This document shows, piece by piece, positions 27,097-37,483 of a stretch of 58,644 bases of DNA. How positions within the stretch are numbered: the first letter of the stretch is position 1; each line of letters opens with the position of its first letter. The notes under the pieces are model-generated. The model ran no database searches. It was given only the letters and a program-made list of their open reading frames with translations, and was not told where the DNA came from. The stretch comes from Bryobacterales bacterium (GTDB taxonomy: Bacteria; Acidobacteriota; Terriglobia; Bryobacterales; Bryobacteraceae). The stretch is from assembly GCA_027324255.1 (NCBI GenBank), contig DAHVTI010000370.1, positions 1-58,644 of the forward strand, given 5' to 3'. The translations under genes and the position numbers were made by a program.

Positions 27097-27924
27097 TTAC
27101 CGGGCTGGGATGATGCCGCGGACGGCGAGCCAATCCTTGAGGCGCGCGGGCCAGGAAGAGAGGACTGGGTCCTTCTGAGCGAGCCCGACGCCGTGGCGGC
27201 CTTCCTGGTAGATGTGCATCTCGGCCGGCACGCCGACTTTGCGCAGGGCCAGGTAGTAGAGGATGCTGTTTTCGGCCGGCACGCCGGTGTCTCCGGAGGT
27301 GTGGAAGAGGAAGGTGGGCGGGGTCTGCGAGGTGACCTGGAGCTCGTTGGAGAGGTTCCAGACGAGGGCCGGCTCGGGATTCGGGCCAAGCAGGTTGCGC
27401 ATGGAGCCGCTGTGCGTGTAGATGGTGGTGAAGCTGATGACGGGGTAGACGAGGATGGAGAAGTCCGGGCCCTCGCCAGCCTGGAAGTGGGTGGAGAGGG
27501 TGGAGGCGAGGTGGCCGCCGGCGGAGAAGCCCATGACGCCAATCTTGTTGGGCTCGACCTTCAGCTCAGCGGCGCGGGTGCGGATGATGGTGATGGCGCG
27601 GCGGGCGTCGTCGAGCATGATGGGGTGGTGGTACCTGGGCCCGAGGCGGTACTTGAGGATGAAGGCCGAGACGCCGAAGGAGTTGAACCACTCAGCCACC
27701 TGCTGGCCTTCGTGGTCCATGGCGAGGGCGCCGTAGCCGCCGCCGGGGCAGACGAGAACGGCGGCGCCGTTGGGCTTGGGGGCGAGCCAGAAGGTGAGGG
27801 ATGGCTTGTCGGCATCCTCCGTGCCCAGGGCGCCGGGAGCGCCTTCGGGCCAGAGCAATTCAGTCTTCGGCGCCTGGGCCAGGGCCGCGGCGGCCAGCGT
27901 GAGGGCAAGGAGAAGAGCGCGCAT
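27097..27924 (-). CDS. alpha/beta hydrolase (acetylxylan-esterase-like)
   Basis: Signal peptide; VLVCPGGGYGALAMDHEG; GVMGFSAGGHLASTL; FLFHTSGDTGVPAENS. Confidence 0.88.
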   Translation of the reverse strand: MRALLLALTLAAAALAQAPKTELLWPEGAPGALGTEDADKPSLTFWLAPKPNGAAVLVCPGGGYGALAMDHEGQQVAEWFNSFGVSAFILKYRLGPRYHHPIMLDDARRAITIIRTRAAELKVEPNKIGVMGFSAGGHLASTLSTHFQAGEGPDFSILVYPVISFTTIYTHSGSMRNLLGPNPEPALVWNLSNELQVTSQTPPTFLFHTSGDTGVPAENSILYYLALRKVGVPAEMHIYQEGRHGVGLAQKDPVLSSWPARLKDWLAVRGIIPAR

Positions 27925-27936
27925 GGATCTACTTTC

Positions 27937-28920
27937 TCAAATGCTGAAATCTTCCTGGGCGGCTGGGCCGGGTTCCGGAGTTTCGGGCGGAGCCTCGACG
28001 ACGGGCTCGGGCTCAGGCTTGGGCTCAGGCGCGGGCGGCCGCAGGACGGGATCGAGAGCGGCGGCGGCGCCCCAGCTCATCATGCGCAGCCAGACGCGGG
28101 CGGCGACGTAGAACTGCTGCAGCAGGAAGAGGCCCAGGATGGGGCCCATGGAAACGGCTTCCACTCGGTTCGCGACGGCGACGTAGAGCCAGGTGGCGAG
28201 GGCGAGGACCAGGCCGAGGCCCAGCCACACGGGCAGGACGGTGGCGATATGTCGCAGCGCCAGGCGGACCGAGCCGAAGCAGGCGCGCAGGCTGCGGCGG
28301 GAATCGTCGGCGACGAGGCGGACCTTGGCGAAGTCCATGGCGGTGGAGACGAAGCCAAGGAGGAGCAGGAGCAGGGCCTGGCGCGCCCAGGTGGCGTGGA
28401 CCAGGGGGGCTTCCACCATGCCTTCGCCCCACAGCTTGACGGCCGCCTTGTTGATGGCCCCGGAGACGGCGAAGGCGATGGCGTAGAAGAACAGCGAGTA
28501 GAGGGCGAGCCGCAGGAAGCGCCAGAAGTAGCGGCCGCAGCCCTCCCAGAATTCGCCGGGCGAGTAGCGAGCGTCGTCGCGCACCAGCAGCTTCACCGCG
28601 CCGCCGGCCAGAAAGACGGAAGCGAGCATCGCCAGCAGGATGGAGAGCATCCCCGGCATCACGCCCACGCCGACGGCCGAATCGCGGGCGGCGTTGACCA
28701 GCTCGGCGAGGTACATCAGGTCGAAGTGGCGCAGCATCTCGTCACCGTAGAGGGAATGGGCGGTCTGCGGGATGGCAAGGCCGAGGAGGGGCAGCGCGGC
28801 GACGGCGGCGCAGAGCGTGTGGGTGAACCAGTAGAGCACGACCATGCGCTTGCGCGCGGCGGTGCGGCGGAAGGCGGAGGAGAGGGCGGTGGCGGCGTGC
28901 ATGGCGGGTTCCTCAGGCAA
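27937..28920 (-). CDS. multipass membrane protein of unknown function with Pro/Glu-rich tail
   Basis: Several hydrophobic TM segments; C-terminal PPAPEPKPEPEPVVEAPPETPEPGP. Confidence 0.7.
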   Translation of the reverse strand: MPEEPAMHAATALSSAFRRTAARKRMVVLYWFTHTLCAAVAALPLLGLAIPQTAHSLYGDEMLRHFDLMYLAELVNAARDSAVGVGVMPGMLSILLAMLASVFLAGGAVKLLVRDDARYSPGEFWEGCGRYFWRFLRLALYSLFFYAIAFAVSGAINKAAVKLWGEGMVEAPLVHATWARQALLLLLLGFVSTAMDFAKVRLVADDSRRSLRACFGSVRLALRHIATVLPVWLGLGLVLALATWLYVAVANRVEAVSMGPILGLFLLQQFYVAARVWLRMMSWGAAAALDPVLRPPAPEPKPEPEPVVEAPPETPEPGPAAQEDFSI

Positions 28921-31006
28921 TGGAAGTGAGGGTCAGCAGCAGGTTCTGGAGCCAGAAGAGAACGTTGGCGCCCCAGTGGGCGCTGAGCGGGGCGTTGAAC
29001 TTCTTCTTCCAACTGTTGTTGGCGTAGGAGACATCGAGCTGCAGCTTGCGCGCGGGGTCAATGAGGACGGACTCCACTTCGGCCTTGCGCTGGAAGGTGA
29101 ACTTGGCCCAGCGGTAGGCGCCGTCCCACTGGCGGCGCTCGAGGTGGCCGTCGGTGAAGCGGATCTCGATTTCGACGGGCGCGGCGGCATCGCCGAGGCG
29201 GGCGATCTTGACGGTGGAGAGGTAGTCGGGCTTGAAGGACTTGTCTTTGTCGAGCTTCTTGTCGCGGGCCTCGGCGTCCTTGCGCGAGACCATGGAGAGG
29301 GCGCTGTCCTTGTCAAAGAGGCCCATGGGCGTGCGCTGGCGGACGCAGGTGACGGAGGCGACAGCGTAGTCGAGTGCGCGGTTGCCGAAGACGAACTCGT
29401 CGAAGAACCAGTCCATGTTGCGGCCGGAGACCTCGTTGACGACGGCCTGGAAGTCGCGCGAAGTGGGATGGCGGAAGCGCCAGCGCTGGTGGTAGGCGCG
29501 CATGACGCGGTCCATGGTGGGCGTGCCGAGCAGGCCTTCCAGGGTGCGGAGGGTGACGCCTGTGCGCATGTAGGAGTTCAGGGAATAACTGGAGCTGTCG
29601 TAGTATTCCCAGGCGCGGCGCACGAGGTCGTCGCGGCGGGGGGAGGAGACGTGTCCGGCTCGGTCCATGCTCTCCTGGGTGATCCGGGGCAACTTCAGGA
29701 GCGACCAGAGATTCATGTCGAAGACCTGAATTGGGAGGCTGCTGGGGCCGAAGACGTTGTCCATGATTTTACCCGTGGAGTAGGTATTGAAGCCTTCGTC
29801 GAGCCAGGACTCCTCGAATTCGTTGGAAGCGACAAGCTCCATCCAGAACTGGTGGCCGAACTCGTGGACGGTGACCATCTCCAGCGTGAGGGCGTCCGGC
29901 GGCAGGTGGTACATAGTGCCGGCGGTGATGAAGGTGGGGTATTCCATGCCGCCCGCGCCGCCGGCGCCGTAGGGCGGATCGACGACGGTAATGCTCTTGT
30001 ACGGGTAGCGGCCGTAGTAGAGCCCGAACCACTTCAGTGCGGCGCGCAGGCCGTTGAAGTGCCGGTCGATATGCTCGCGGTGCTCGGGCTGAACGAGGGC
30101 GATCATCTTCACGTCGGAGAGGCGAGCATCATCACTGGAGATGCCGTGGAGCCTGGCCGCGGCCGAGATATCGTCGAAGGAGGTTTCCTTGTCGGCGGCG
30201 AAGAGGCGCTCTACGCGGAGGAAGCCGGGCTGGGTGGTCCAGGCGAAGTCGGTGACGGAGCGCTGCTGGAAGGTGTAAGTGGAGGTCTGGTTCGAGGTGC
30301 TGTCCACGCGCCGCACCTGCTCGCCGGTGGCGCCGACCACGAAGCGGGAGGGGACGGTGAGCTCGACTTTGTAGTCGCCGAAGTTGGCGAAGAATTCGGA
30401 ATTGGCGTGGAACTGGTGGCAGTTCCAGGCGCCGCGGGTGGAGTAGCGGAAGCCGGCGGTCTCCCAGACACCGAGTTTGGGGAACCACTGCCCGACGAGG
30501 TGGAAGTCGCCGTGGAAGCCGGTGCGGGCGAAGATCATGGGCAGCCTGGTGGTGAAGTCGATAGTGAGCCTGATGGACTGGCCGGGGCGAACGGACTGGG
30601 GCAGCGGAACCTCGATGACGGTGCGGTCCTCGGCATTGCCGTCGTCGGGGGCGATGAACCTGATGGCAGAGGTGAGATCGGCGGAGCCTTCCAGGCGCAT
30701 GGAGTTGACGCGGATCCAGCCCCAGTCGTCGCCCTTGAACTGATCGCCGCGCAACTGGCCGCCGGACTCCTTGAAGAAGGTCGAGCGCGAATTGCGGAAG
30801 GCGTTCATGTAGAGGTGGAACTGGAGGGAGGAGACCGAGTCGAGCGAGTCGTTGAGCCAGGTGACGGTTTCGTGGCCCGTGACCGTGTGGGTCTTGGCAT
30901 CGAGGACAGCCGTGATGTCGTAGTTGGCAATGGGCTTGGCCAGCGGCGGCTCAGGCGGTTGAGCCAGAAGCGTGGAGGAGAGCAGGAGCAGGGCGATGCG
31001 GGACAT
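28913..31006 (-). CDS. M1-family metallopeptidase
   Basis: Signal peptide; GGMEYPTFI; VHEFGHQFWMELVASNEFEESWLDEGFNTYS (HExxH plus downstream E). Confidence 0.94.
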   Translation of the reverse strand: MSRIALLLLSSTLLAQPPEPPLAKPIANYDITAVLDAKTHTVTGHETVTWLNDSLDSVSSLQFHLYMNAFRNSRSTFFKESGGQLRGDQFKGDDWGWIRVNSMRLEGSADLTSAIRFIAPDDGNAEDRTVIEVPLPQSVRPGQSIRLTIDFTTRLPMIFARTGFHGDFHLVGQWFPKLGVWETAGFRYSTRGAWNCHQFHANSEFFANFGDYKVELTVPSRFVVGATGEQVRRVDSTSNQTSTYTFQQRSVTDFAWTTQPGFLRVERLFAADKETSFDDISAAARLHGISSDDARLSDVKMIALVQPEHREHIDRHFNGLRAALKWFGLYYGRYPYKSITVVDPPYGAGGAGGMEYPTFITAGTMYHLPPDALTLEMVTVHEFGHQFWMELVASNEFEESWLDEGFNTYSTGKIMDNVFGPSSLPIQVFDMNLWSLLKLPRITQESMDRAGHVSSPRRDDLVRRAWEYYDSSSYSLNSYMRTGVTLRTLEGLLGTPTMDRVMRAYHQRWRFRHPTSRDFQAVVNEVSGRNMDWFFDEFVFGNRALDYAVASVTCVRQRTPMGLFDKDSALSMVSRKDAEARDKKLDKDKSFKPDYLSTVKIARLGDAAAPVEIEIRFTDGHLERRQWDGAYRWAKFTFQRKAEVESVLIDPARKLQLDVSYANNSWKKKFNAPLSAHWGANVLFWLQNLLLTLTSIA

Positions 31007-31009
31007 GTG

Positions 31010-32395
31010 TTATTTCTCCAGGCCGGTGTGTTTGCTGAGCCAGGAGGAGACCGCGTCGAGCGCGGCCGGGCTCATGGTCTCCTCGATCTGGGCATATTCG
31101 GTGCTGGCGCCGGTCCCGGCCGCCTGGAACAGGTGGTTCAGGCCGGGCAGCCGCAGGATGGTGACGTCCTTGTTGCCGGCCTTGTCGAACGCGGCCCTGA
31201 GCACGGGCAGGTTCTGGTCGGGCAGGACCTGCAGGTCTTTCCCGCCGTACAAGGCAAGGACGGGGCATTTCACTTTGGCCAGGGCGGGGGCGGGGTCGTA
31301 AGTAAAGAAGTAGCGGAACCAGGGCGTGAGGACGCGGCGGATCTGCGCATCGGCGTTGGGCACTCCGGCCATCAGCTCCCGCAAGCGCTTTTCGAGTTCG
31401 GCGGGGTCGGGCGTTTCCTTCACCGCCTGGTTGAACTTCATCTGCATCTCGCGCGCGCTTTTCAGTTGATGCTCCGTCGCTCCGGCGGCCTTGGCCAGTG
31501 CTTGCCCCTGCTCGAGGATCACATCGGCGCCGGGAACGGCCGTGCCGGCCAGCAAGACGACGAAGGCGACGTCGGCTCGGCGGGAGGCCAGCATGGGGGC
31601 TATGATGCCGCCTTCGGAGTGGCCGGCGAAACCGATTTTTCGGGTGCTGATGCCGGGGCGCGTCTTGAGGAGGTCGAGGGCGCCTTCGGCGTCGAGGGCG
31701 AAGTCGGCGGAGGTGGCGTTGGCGAAGGTGCCGGTGGATTTGGCGGTGCCGCGGTCGTCGTAGCGCAGGACGGCGATGCCGCGGCGGCAGAGGTGATCGG
31801 CCAGGACCCAGAAGGGCTTGTGGCCCATGAGCGACTCATCGCGATCCTGCGGGCCGGAGCCGGAGATGAGGATGATGGCGGGATGAGGACCTGGGCCCGG
31901 AGGCAGGGTGAGGGTACCGGCGAGCGTCACGCCGGGCGCCTTGGAGGGGAAGGTGACGTCTTGAGCGGTGTAGGGGAAGGGCGGCTTGGGCTCCTGGGGC
32001 CGCTTAGGGCCGGCGGCGACGGCGGGATCCAGGCGCTTCAGCGTCATGGGGAAGGCCATGCCCTGGGTGAAGGTGCCGGCGATCTCGGTTCCGGCTTCAT
32101 TGAGCTGGCCTTCGAAGGAGGCCTTGATCCGACTCAATTCCCATTTGAGAGTGTTGTTCTCGAAGGTGACGGAAGAGGCCGGCAGGCCGTAGGCCCCCTG
32201 GTCAGGGCTGTCCATGGTGGCGCTCCAGGCGCCGCCTTCAGCCCTCTTGACATGGATGCGCAAGCGCAGTTTTGCGGTGGGGAGCTGGAGGGCTCCTTCC
32301 CAGGCGCCTTCAATAGGGGAGGTTTGGGCGGCAAGAGAGAGGGCGAGCAGGAGAATCGGAGCAAAAAGACGGAAAACCGCGCACATGGATTCCAT
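31010..32395 (-). CDS. alpha/beta hydrolase (S9-like exported esterase/peptidase)
   Basis: Start set at MESMCAVFRLFAPILLLALSLAAQ (signal peptide). LISGSGPQDRDESLMGHKPFWVLADHLCRRGIAVLRYDDRGTAKS; GFAGHSEGGIIAP. Confidence 0.9.
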   Translation of the reverse strand: MESMCAVFRLFAPILLLALSLAAQTSPIEGAWEGALQLPTAKLRLRIHVKRAEGGAWSATMDSPDQGAYGLPASSVTFENNTLKWELSRIKASFEGQLNEAGTEIAGTFTQGMAFPMTLKRLDPAVAAGPKRPQEPKPPFPYTAQDVTFPSKAPGVTLAGTLTLPPGPGPHPAIILISGSGPQDRDESLMGHKPFWVLADHLCRRGIAVLRYDDRGTAKSTGTFANATSADFALDAEGALDLLKTRPGISTRKIGFAGHSEGGIIAPMLASRRADVAFVVLLAGTAVPGADVILEQGQALAKAAGATEHQLKSAREMQMKFNQAVKETPDPAELEKRLRELMAGVPNADAQIRRVLTPWFRYFFTYDPAPALAKVKCPVLALYGGKDLQVLPDQNLPVLRAAFDKAGNKDVTILRLPGLNHLFQAAGTGASTEYAQIEETMSPAALDAVSSWLSKHTGLEK

Positions 32396-32432
32396 CATAG
32401 TCCCGGCGGGACGGGGGCGGGCGCGAAAAGGG

Positions 32433-32440
32433 TATAAAAT
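32433..32440 (+). promoter_or_regulatory. candidate -10 element (TATAAAAT) immediately upstream of the PSD1 gene
   Basis: TATAAAAT ends 10 bp before the ATG at 32451, in a GC-rich context. No convincing -35 seen. Confidence 0.35.
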
Positions 32441-32450
32441 AGCGGGACAT

Positions 32451-34970
32451 ATGAGGGGCATACTGCGGACCCTGGGCGTCCTGCTGTGCGCCGCGGCATC
32501 TCTGCCGGGCCAGGGCAAGCCGGATTTTAAGAAAGACGTGCAGCCGGTGCTGCGGCGCAAGTGCGTCATGTGCCACAACGAGCGCCTGTCGCAGAACGGC
32601 GTGCGGCTGGACGACGGCGATGCGGCGCTGGCAGGCGGCTACTCCGGCCCCGTGATTCTCCCTGGCAAGAGCGCGGAGTCGAAGCTGATCGCGCGGGTTT
32701 CGAGCACGAAGAAAGGCTTCATGATGCCGCCGGCGGGGACGCCGCTGACGGAAGCCGAAGTGGCGATCCTCAAGCAGTGGATCGACGCGGGCGCGGAGTG
32801 GCCGCGCGCGCCCAAAGCCGCGGCGGCCAAGCCACCCAGCGGGCACTGGTCCTTCCAGCCCATCACGCGGCCCGACGAGCCGGTGGTGAAGCTGAAGGGC
32901 TGGTCGCGCAACGCGATCGACCGCTTCGTCCTGGCGCGGCTCGAAAAGGAAGCCATCGCACCCTCGCCGGAAGCGTCCAAGACCGTGCTGCTGCGGCGCC
33001 TGACGTTCGATCTCACCGGCCTGCCGCCCACGCCTCAGGAGGTGCGCGAGTTCCTGGCCGACGATCGTCCGGACGCCTACGAGCAGGCGGTGGAGCGGCT
33101 GCTGAGCTCCGAGCACTACGGCGAGCAGCGCGCGCGGGCGTGGCTCGACTTGGCGCGCTACGCCGACAGCGACGGCCTGGAGAAGGACCTGGTGCGGCCC
33201 TTCGCCTGGCGCTACCGCAACTGGGTGATCGACGCCTACAACCACGACCTGCCCTTCGACGAGTTCACCATCGAGCAACTGGCCGGCGACCTGCTGCCGA
33301 ACCCCAGAGTGGAGCAGCGCGTGGCAACCGGCTTCCACCGCAACACGCTGACGAACCGCGAGGGCGGCACGGACCCCGAGGAGAGCCGCTTCGAGCAACT
33401 GGTGAACCGCACCAATACGACCGGCACTACGTGGCTGGGCCTGACCATGGGCTGCTCGCAGTGCCACGACCACAAGTACGACCCGATCAAGCAGAAGGAT
33501 TACTACTCGCTGATGGCGTTCTTCAACCAGAGCGAGGAGGTGGACATCGACGCGCCCCTGCCGGGCGAATACGGCGCCTGGATGCGCGGGCAGGCGGAGT
33601 ACCGCGAGCGCCGCGCGGCGCTGCTGCGCGAATACGAAGTGGAGCCGCTGCAGGCGGAGTGGGAAGAGAAGATCCGCGAGTCGATGGACCATCCGGGCAA
33701 GGATGCCGACTGGGACTTTTCAGTGTCGAACGGGCGTCCGATGCTGGACCGCTTCGAGACCCTGCTGCGCACGCCGAAGGCGCAGCGCACGGAGCGCGAG
33801 AACGACCTCGTCATGCGCTGGTTTGTGCGCACGCCGGGCCCTTACAAGAACCGCGACGTGGACAAGCTGGCAGCGTTGAAGGACTTCCGGCGGCGCCTGG
33901 ACAACCTGGACAAGGAGTTCCCGAAGCTGACGCAGGCAATGACGATGATGGAGCTCGAGAAGCCGCCGGAGACGCACATCGCCATCAAGGGCGACTTCCG
34001 CGCCAAGGGGCTGAAGGTGGACGCCAACTCGCCGGGCTTCCTGCCGCCGCTGCCGGAGGGCGCGCCGCGCAACCGGCTGACGCTGGCGCGCTGGCTGGTG
34101 TCGGAGCAGAACCCGCTGACCGCGCGCGTGGCCGTGAACCGGCTGTGGATGGAGTTCTTCGGCCGGGGGCTGGTGAAGACAACGGAGGACTTCGGCACGC
34201 AGGGCGATGCGCCGTCACACGCGGAGCTGCTCGACTGGCTGGCCAGCGAATTCCGCGAGAACGGCTGGAGCGTGAAACACATGGTCCGGCTGGTGGTGAA
34301 TTCGGCCGCCTACCGGCAGAGCTCGCACACGAGCAAGGAACTGATGGAGAAGGACCCAGAGAACGTGCTGCTGGCCCGGCAGTCGCGGGTGCGGCTGCCG
34401 GCGGAGAGCATCCGCGACGCGGCGCTAGCGGCCGGCGGGCTGATCAACCGCGCGGTAGGCGGGCCGAGCGTGCGGCCCCCGCAGCCTTCCGGCGTGGCGG
34501 AACTGGGATACGCCAACAGCGTGAAGTGGGCGGAGGACGAGGGCCCGGCGCGCTACCGTCGCGGCATGTACATCCACCTCCAGCGCACCACGCCGTACCC
34601 GATGCTGATGAACTTCGACGCGCCGGATTCCTACGTCGCCTGCGCGCGGCGGCGGCGATCGAACTCGCCGCTGCAGGCGCTGAACCTGCTGAACGACCCG
34701 GTGTTCTTCGAAGCCGCGCAGGCTCTGGCGATGCGCGTGCTGCGCGAGGCTCCGGCGGCTGAGCGGCTCGACTACGCCTTCGAGCTGGCGCTGGGACGCG
34801 CGCCTTCACCCAAGGAGCGCGAGCGCGTGCAGAAGTATATCGCCGGCCAGGCCGGGGCCTTGAAGCCGGAACAGGCCAAGGCCCTGCTGCCGCTGGCGCC
34901 GGAGCAGGCCGCCTGGACCGGCGCGGCCCGCGTGCTGCTGAACCTGGAAGAGTTCATTACGAGGGAGTAG
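32451..34970 (+). CDS. PSD1 / DUF1549 / DUF1553 protein with cytochrome c-like CxxCH domain
   Basis: [125 protein letters not shown]. Confidence 0.95.
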   Translation: MRGILRTLGVLLCAAASLPGQGKPDFKKDVQPVLRRKCVMCHNERLSQNGVRLDDGDAALAGGYSGPVILPGKSAESKLIARVSSTKKGFMMPPAGTPLTEAEVAILKQWIDAGAEWPRAPKAAAAKPPSGHWSFQPITRPDEPVVKLKGWSRNAIDRFVLARLEKEAIAPSPEASKTVLLRRLTFDLTGLPPTPQEVREFLADDRPDAYEQAVERLLSSEHYGEQRARAWLDLARYADSDGLEKDLVRPFAWRYRNWVIDAYNHDLPFDEFTIEQLAGDLLPNPRVEQRVATGFHRNTLTNREGGTDPEESRFEQLVNRTNTTGTTWLGLTMGCSQCHDHKYDPIKQKDYYSLMAFFNQSEEVDIDAPLPGEYGAWMRGQAEYRERRAALLREYEVEPLQAEWEEKIRESMDHPGKDADWDFSVSNGRPMLDRFETLLRTPKAQRTERENDLVMRWFVRTPGPYKNRDVDKLAALKDFRRRLDNLDKEFPKLTQAMTMMELEKPPETHIAIKGDFRAKGLKVDANSPGFLPPLPEGAPRNRLTLARWLVSEQNPLTARVAVNRLWMEFFGRGLVKTTEDFGTQGDAPSHAELLDWLASEFRENGWSVKHMVRLVVNSAAYRQSSHTSKELMEKDPENVLLARQSRVRLPAESIRDAALAAGGLINRAVGGPSVRPPQPSGVAELGYANSVKWAEDEGPARYRRGMYIHLQRTTPYPMLMNFDAPDSYVACARRRRSNSPLQALNLLNDPVFFEAAQALAMRVLREAPAAERLDYAFELALGRAPSPKERERVQKYIAGQAGALKPEQAKALLPLAPEQAAWTGAARVLLNLEEFITRE

Positions 34971-34975
34971 GGACC

Positions 34976-36403
34976 ATGGACGAACGCGAATACCTGGGCT
35001 TGAAAAACCGGCGGCGCTTCCTTGCGGAGGCGGGCGGCGGCATCGGCATGATGGCCATGGCGCACCTGCTGGGCGTGGAAGGACGCGCCGCGCAGACGAA
35101 TGTCCTGGCCCCGAAGGCGCCGCACTTCCCGGCCAAGGCCAAGAACGTGATCTTCATGTTCATGGAAGGCGCGCCGAGCCAGATGGACCTCTTCGATCCG
35201 AAGCCGGACCTGCAGAAGTGGAGCGGCAAGCCGCTGCCGGATTCGATGGCCTCGCAGCTACGGCTGGCCTTCACGAAGAAGGACGCCAAGGTGCTGGCCA
35301 GCCCGCGCGTGTTCAAGCCGGCGGGGCAGTGCGGCACGGAGTTCTCCGACTTCATCCCGCACATCGCGTCGCGGGCGGACGATATGTGCCTGGTGCGGTC
35401 CATGGTGACGGACGCCTTCAACCACCACCCGGGCCAGTCCCTGCTGTTCACGGGCTCCATCCAGATCGGCCGGCCCACCATGGGCGCGTGGGCGCTGTAC
35501 GGTTTGGGGAGCGAATCGCAGAACCTGCCGGGCTTCGTCGTACTGACGTCGGGAGTGGGCACCAGCGGCGGGGCGTCGAACTTCTCCAGCGGCTTTATGC
35601 CGTCGCACTACCAGGGCACGCTGTTCCGCAACGGCGGCGATCCGATTTTGTATCTGTCCAACCCGGACGGCGTGACGGCGGCGGCGCAACGCGCCACCCT
35701 GGACGCCGTCGGCGACCTGAACTGCGAGCGGCTGGCCGAGACCGGCGACCCGGAGATCGAATCGCGCATCGCCAACTATGAGCTGGCCTACCGCATGCAG
35801 TCGGCCGGGCCGGAGTTGGCCGACCTCAACAAGGAGCCAGCGCACATCCGGGAGATGTACGGCATCGACAACCCGGAGACGAAGCAGTTCGGCACCAACT
35901 GCCTGCTGGCGCGCAGGCTGGTGGAGCGCGGCGTGCGGTTCGTGCTGATGATGGACGCCAGTTGGGACCAGCACACGAACCTGAACAAGGGCCTGAAGCG
36001 CATGACGGGCCGCACCGACAAGCCCACCGCGGCGCTGATCCAGGACCTGAAGCAGAGGGGCCTGCTCGATTCCACGCTGGTGGTGTGGGGCGGCGAGTTC
36101 GGCCGCACGCCCATCGTCGAAATCCGCAATACGGCCGACCCGGAGAACGCCGGGCGCGACCATCACCCGCTGGCATATTCGATGTGGCTGGCCGGCGGCG
36201 GTATCAAGGGCGGCCAGGTGATCGGCAAGACCGACGACCTGGGCTTCAACGTGGTGGAGGACAAGGTGCACGTGCACGACCTGCAGGCCACCATCATGCA
36301 GTGCCTGGGCTTCGACCACACGCGGTTGACCTACCGGCACATGGGCCGCGACTTTCGGCTGACGGACGTGTCGGGCGAAGTGATAAAGAAGATGCTGGTT
36401 TAG
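34976..36403 (+). CDS. DUF1501-family protein (sulfatase-like fold, Tat signal)
   Basis: NRRRFLAEAGGGIGMMAMAHLLG Tat-like signal; VIFMFMEGAPSQMDLFDPKP; VVWGGEFGRTPIVE; GRDHHPLAYSMWLAGGGIKGG. Confidence 0.95.
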   Translation: MDEREYLGLKNRRRFLAEAGGGIGMMAMAHLLGVEGRAAQTNVLAPKAPHFPAKAKNVIFMFMEGAPSQMDLFDPKPDLQKWSGKPLPDSMASQLRLAFTKKDAKVLASPRVFKPAGQCGTEFSDFIPHIASRADDMCLVRSMVTDAFNHHPGQSLLFTGSIQIGRPTMGAWALYGLGSESQNLPGFVVLTSGVGTSGGASNFSSGFMPSHYQGTLFRNGGDPILYLSNPDGVTAAAQRATLDAVGDLNCERLAETGDPEIESRIANYELAYRMQSAGPELADLNKEPAHIREMYGIDNPETKQFGTNCLLARRLVERGVRFVLMMDASWDQHTNLNKGLKRMTGRTDKPTAALIQDLKQRGLLDSTLVVWGGEFGRTPIVEIRNTADPENAGRDHHPLAYSMWLAGGGIKGGQVIGKTDDLGFNVVEDKVHVHDLQATIMQCLGFDHTRLTYRHMGRDFRLTDVSGEVIKKMLV

Positions 36404-37203
36404 AGCGGGCGGCAGGCAAATAGCTGGCTGTCGGGGGCGTGCAGCGGGTCGGCCGGCAGTTCGGCCGCCAAGCTGTACTCGGCCGTGCCGTCGAAGACGA
36501 CCGTGTCCTTCTGGTGGAAGGCGAAGTTCCCGCGGCCCGGCGTGGAGCGGGTGAGCCCGATGAGGCCGTCGAGCAGCACAGCGCGGTCGACGGGCGCGGT
36601 GATGCGGTAGACGCCGGGGTCGTTCAAATCGTGGAACGTGAGGCGGAAGTGCTCGATGAGGCGGACGGCGAGGGCGAGTTCCGGGGCGTCCTGCCCGTGG
36701 AAGTGCACGGCCTGGACGTAGAGCGACTCCCGCAGGTCCTCGCGCGAGCGCGGCTTGCCCACCTGCTGGCCGTTGGCGGAGAAGATGAGGTCGCGGGTGA
36801 TGAAGTAGGGCTTCAGGTCGAGCACCGGCGTGCCGTCGAGGAAGTCGAGGCGGTCCAGGTGAAGAGTGAGCCCTTCACGGCCGGTGACGCGGGCGGCGGT
36901 GAGGCCGATGGGATTGGGCCGCGCGGGCGAGCGCACGGAAAAGACGCCGTGGAGGCCATCGGGGCCGGGGTCGTTGACGCCGCGCGGCGTCACTTGCAGC
37001 ACGTGGCGCTCGTCGCGTCCCATGGTGAGCCAGGCCAGGATCCAGAGATGCGAATGTTTCTCGATGCGGTGCAGCGCCGGTGCGAACCGCGGATAGATTT
37101 CGATGGAGGCGGAGACGCCCCACACGGGCATCCGCTTGCGCTCGCGGATGGGCGAGCGCACTTCGCCGACGGGCTGCAGGGAGAGGGGGGCGGAATCAGG
37201 CAC
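36400..37203 (-). CDS. TrmO/TsaA (UPF0066)-family tRNA methyltransferase with C-terminal FmdE-like extension
   Basis: PVGEVRSPIRERKRMP; GVFSVRSPARPNPIGLTAARV; LDFLDGTPVLDLKPY; C-terminal FHGQDAPELALAVRL...LIGLTRSTPGRGNFAF. Confidence 0.85.
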   Translation of the reverse strand: MPDSAPLSLQPVGEVRSPIRERKRMPVWGVSASIEIYPRFAPALHRIEKHSHLWILAWLTMGRDERHVLQVTPRGVNDPGPDGLHGVFSVRSPARPNPIGLTAARVTGREGLTLHLDRLDFLDGTPVLDLKPYFITRDLIFSANGQQVGKPRSREDLRESLYVQAVHFHGQDAPELALAVRLIEHFRLTFHDLNDPGVYRITAPVDRAVLLDGLIGLTRSTPGRGNFAFHQKDTVVFDGTAEYSLAAELPADPLHAPDSQLFACRPL

Positions 37204-37483
37204 TGCGCGGCTTCACCACAAGCTGATTGACGACGCCCTTGACGCCTTTGACCTTCTTGGCCAACTTCTCGGCCTTTTCCTTGAATTTCTCCTTCTCCAC
37301 GACGCCCTTGATGGTAACCACGCCTTCCTTGACGTCCACCTCGAAGGCGCCGCCCTTCACGTCGGGGTCGTTGGCCAGGCGGCGGATGACCTGGTCGTAG
37401 ATCTGGCCGTCGGAAGTTTGGGCCAGCGCCACCACGCCGGCGAGTAGGAATGCGAAGAGGAGAAACAGGGTAAGGAAGCGCAT
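37196..37483 (-). CDS. BON-domain exported protein
   Basis: Signal peptide; DQVIRRLANDPDVKGGAFEVDVKEGVVTIKGVVEKEKFKEKAEKLAKKVKGVKGVVNQLVV. Confidence 0.88.
   Translation of the reverse strand: MRFLTLFLLFAFLLAGVVALAQTSDGQIYDQVIRRLANDPDVKGGAFEVDVKEGVVTIKGVVEKEKFKEKAEKLAKKVKGVKGVVNQLVVKPRSA

Noticed and set aside
26347-28929. 860-aa plus-strand ORF
   Set aside because: Antisense to three coherent minus-strand genes; low-complexity composition with no motif.
28844-32437. 1197-aa plus-strand ORF
   Set aside because: Antisense to the M1 peptidase and alpha/beta hydrolase genes, both with clear catalytic motifs.
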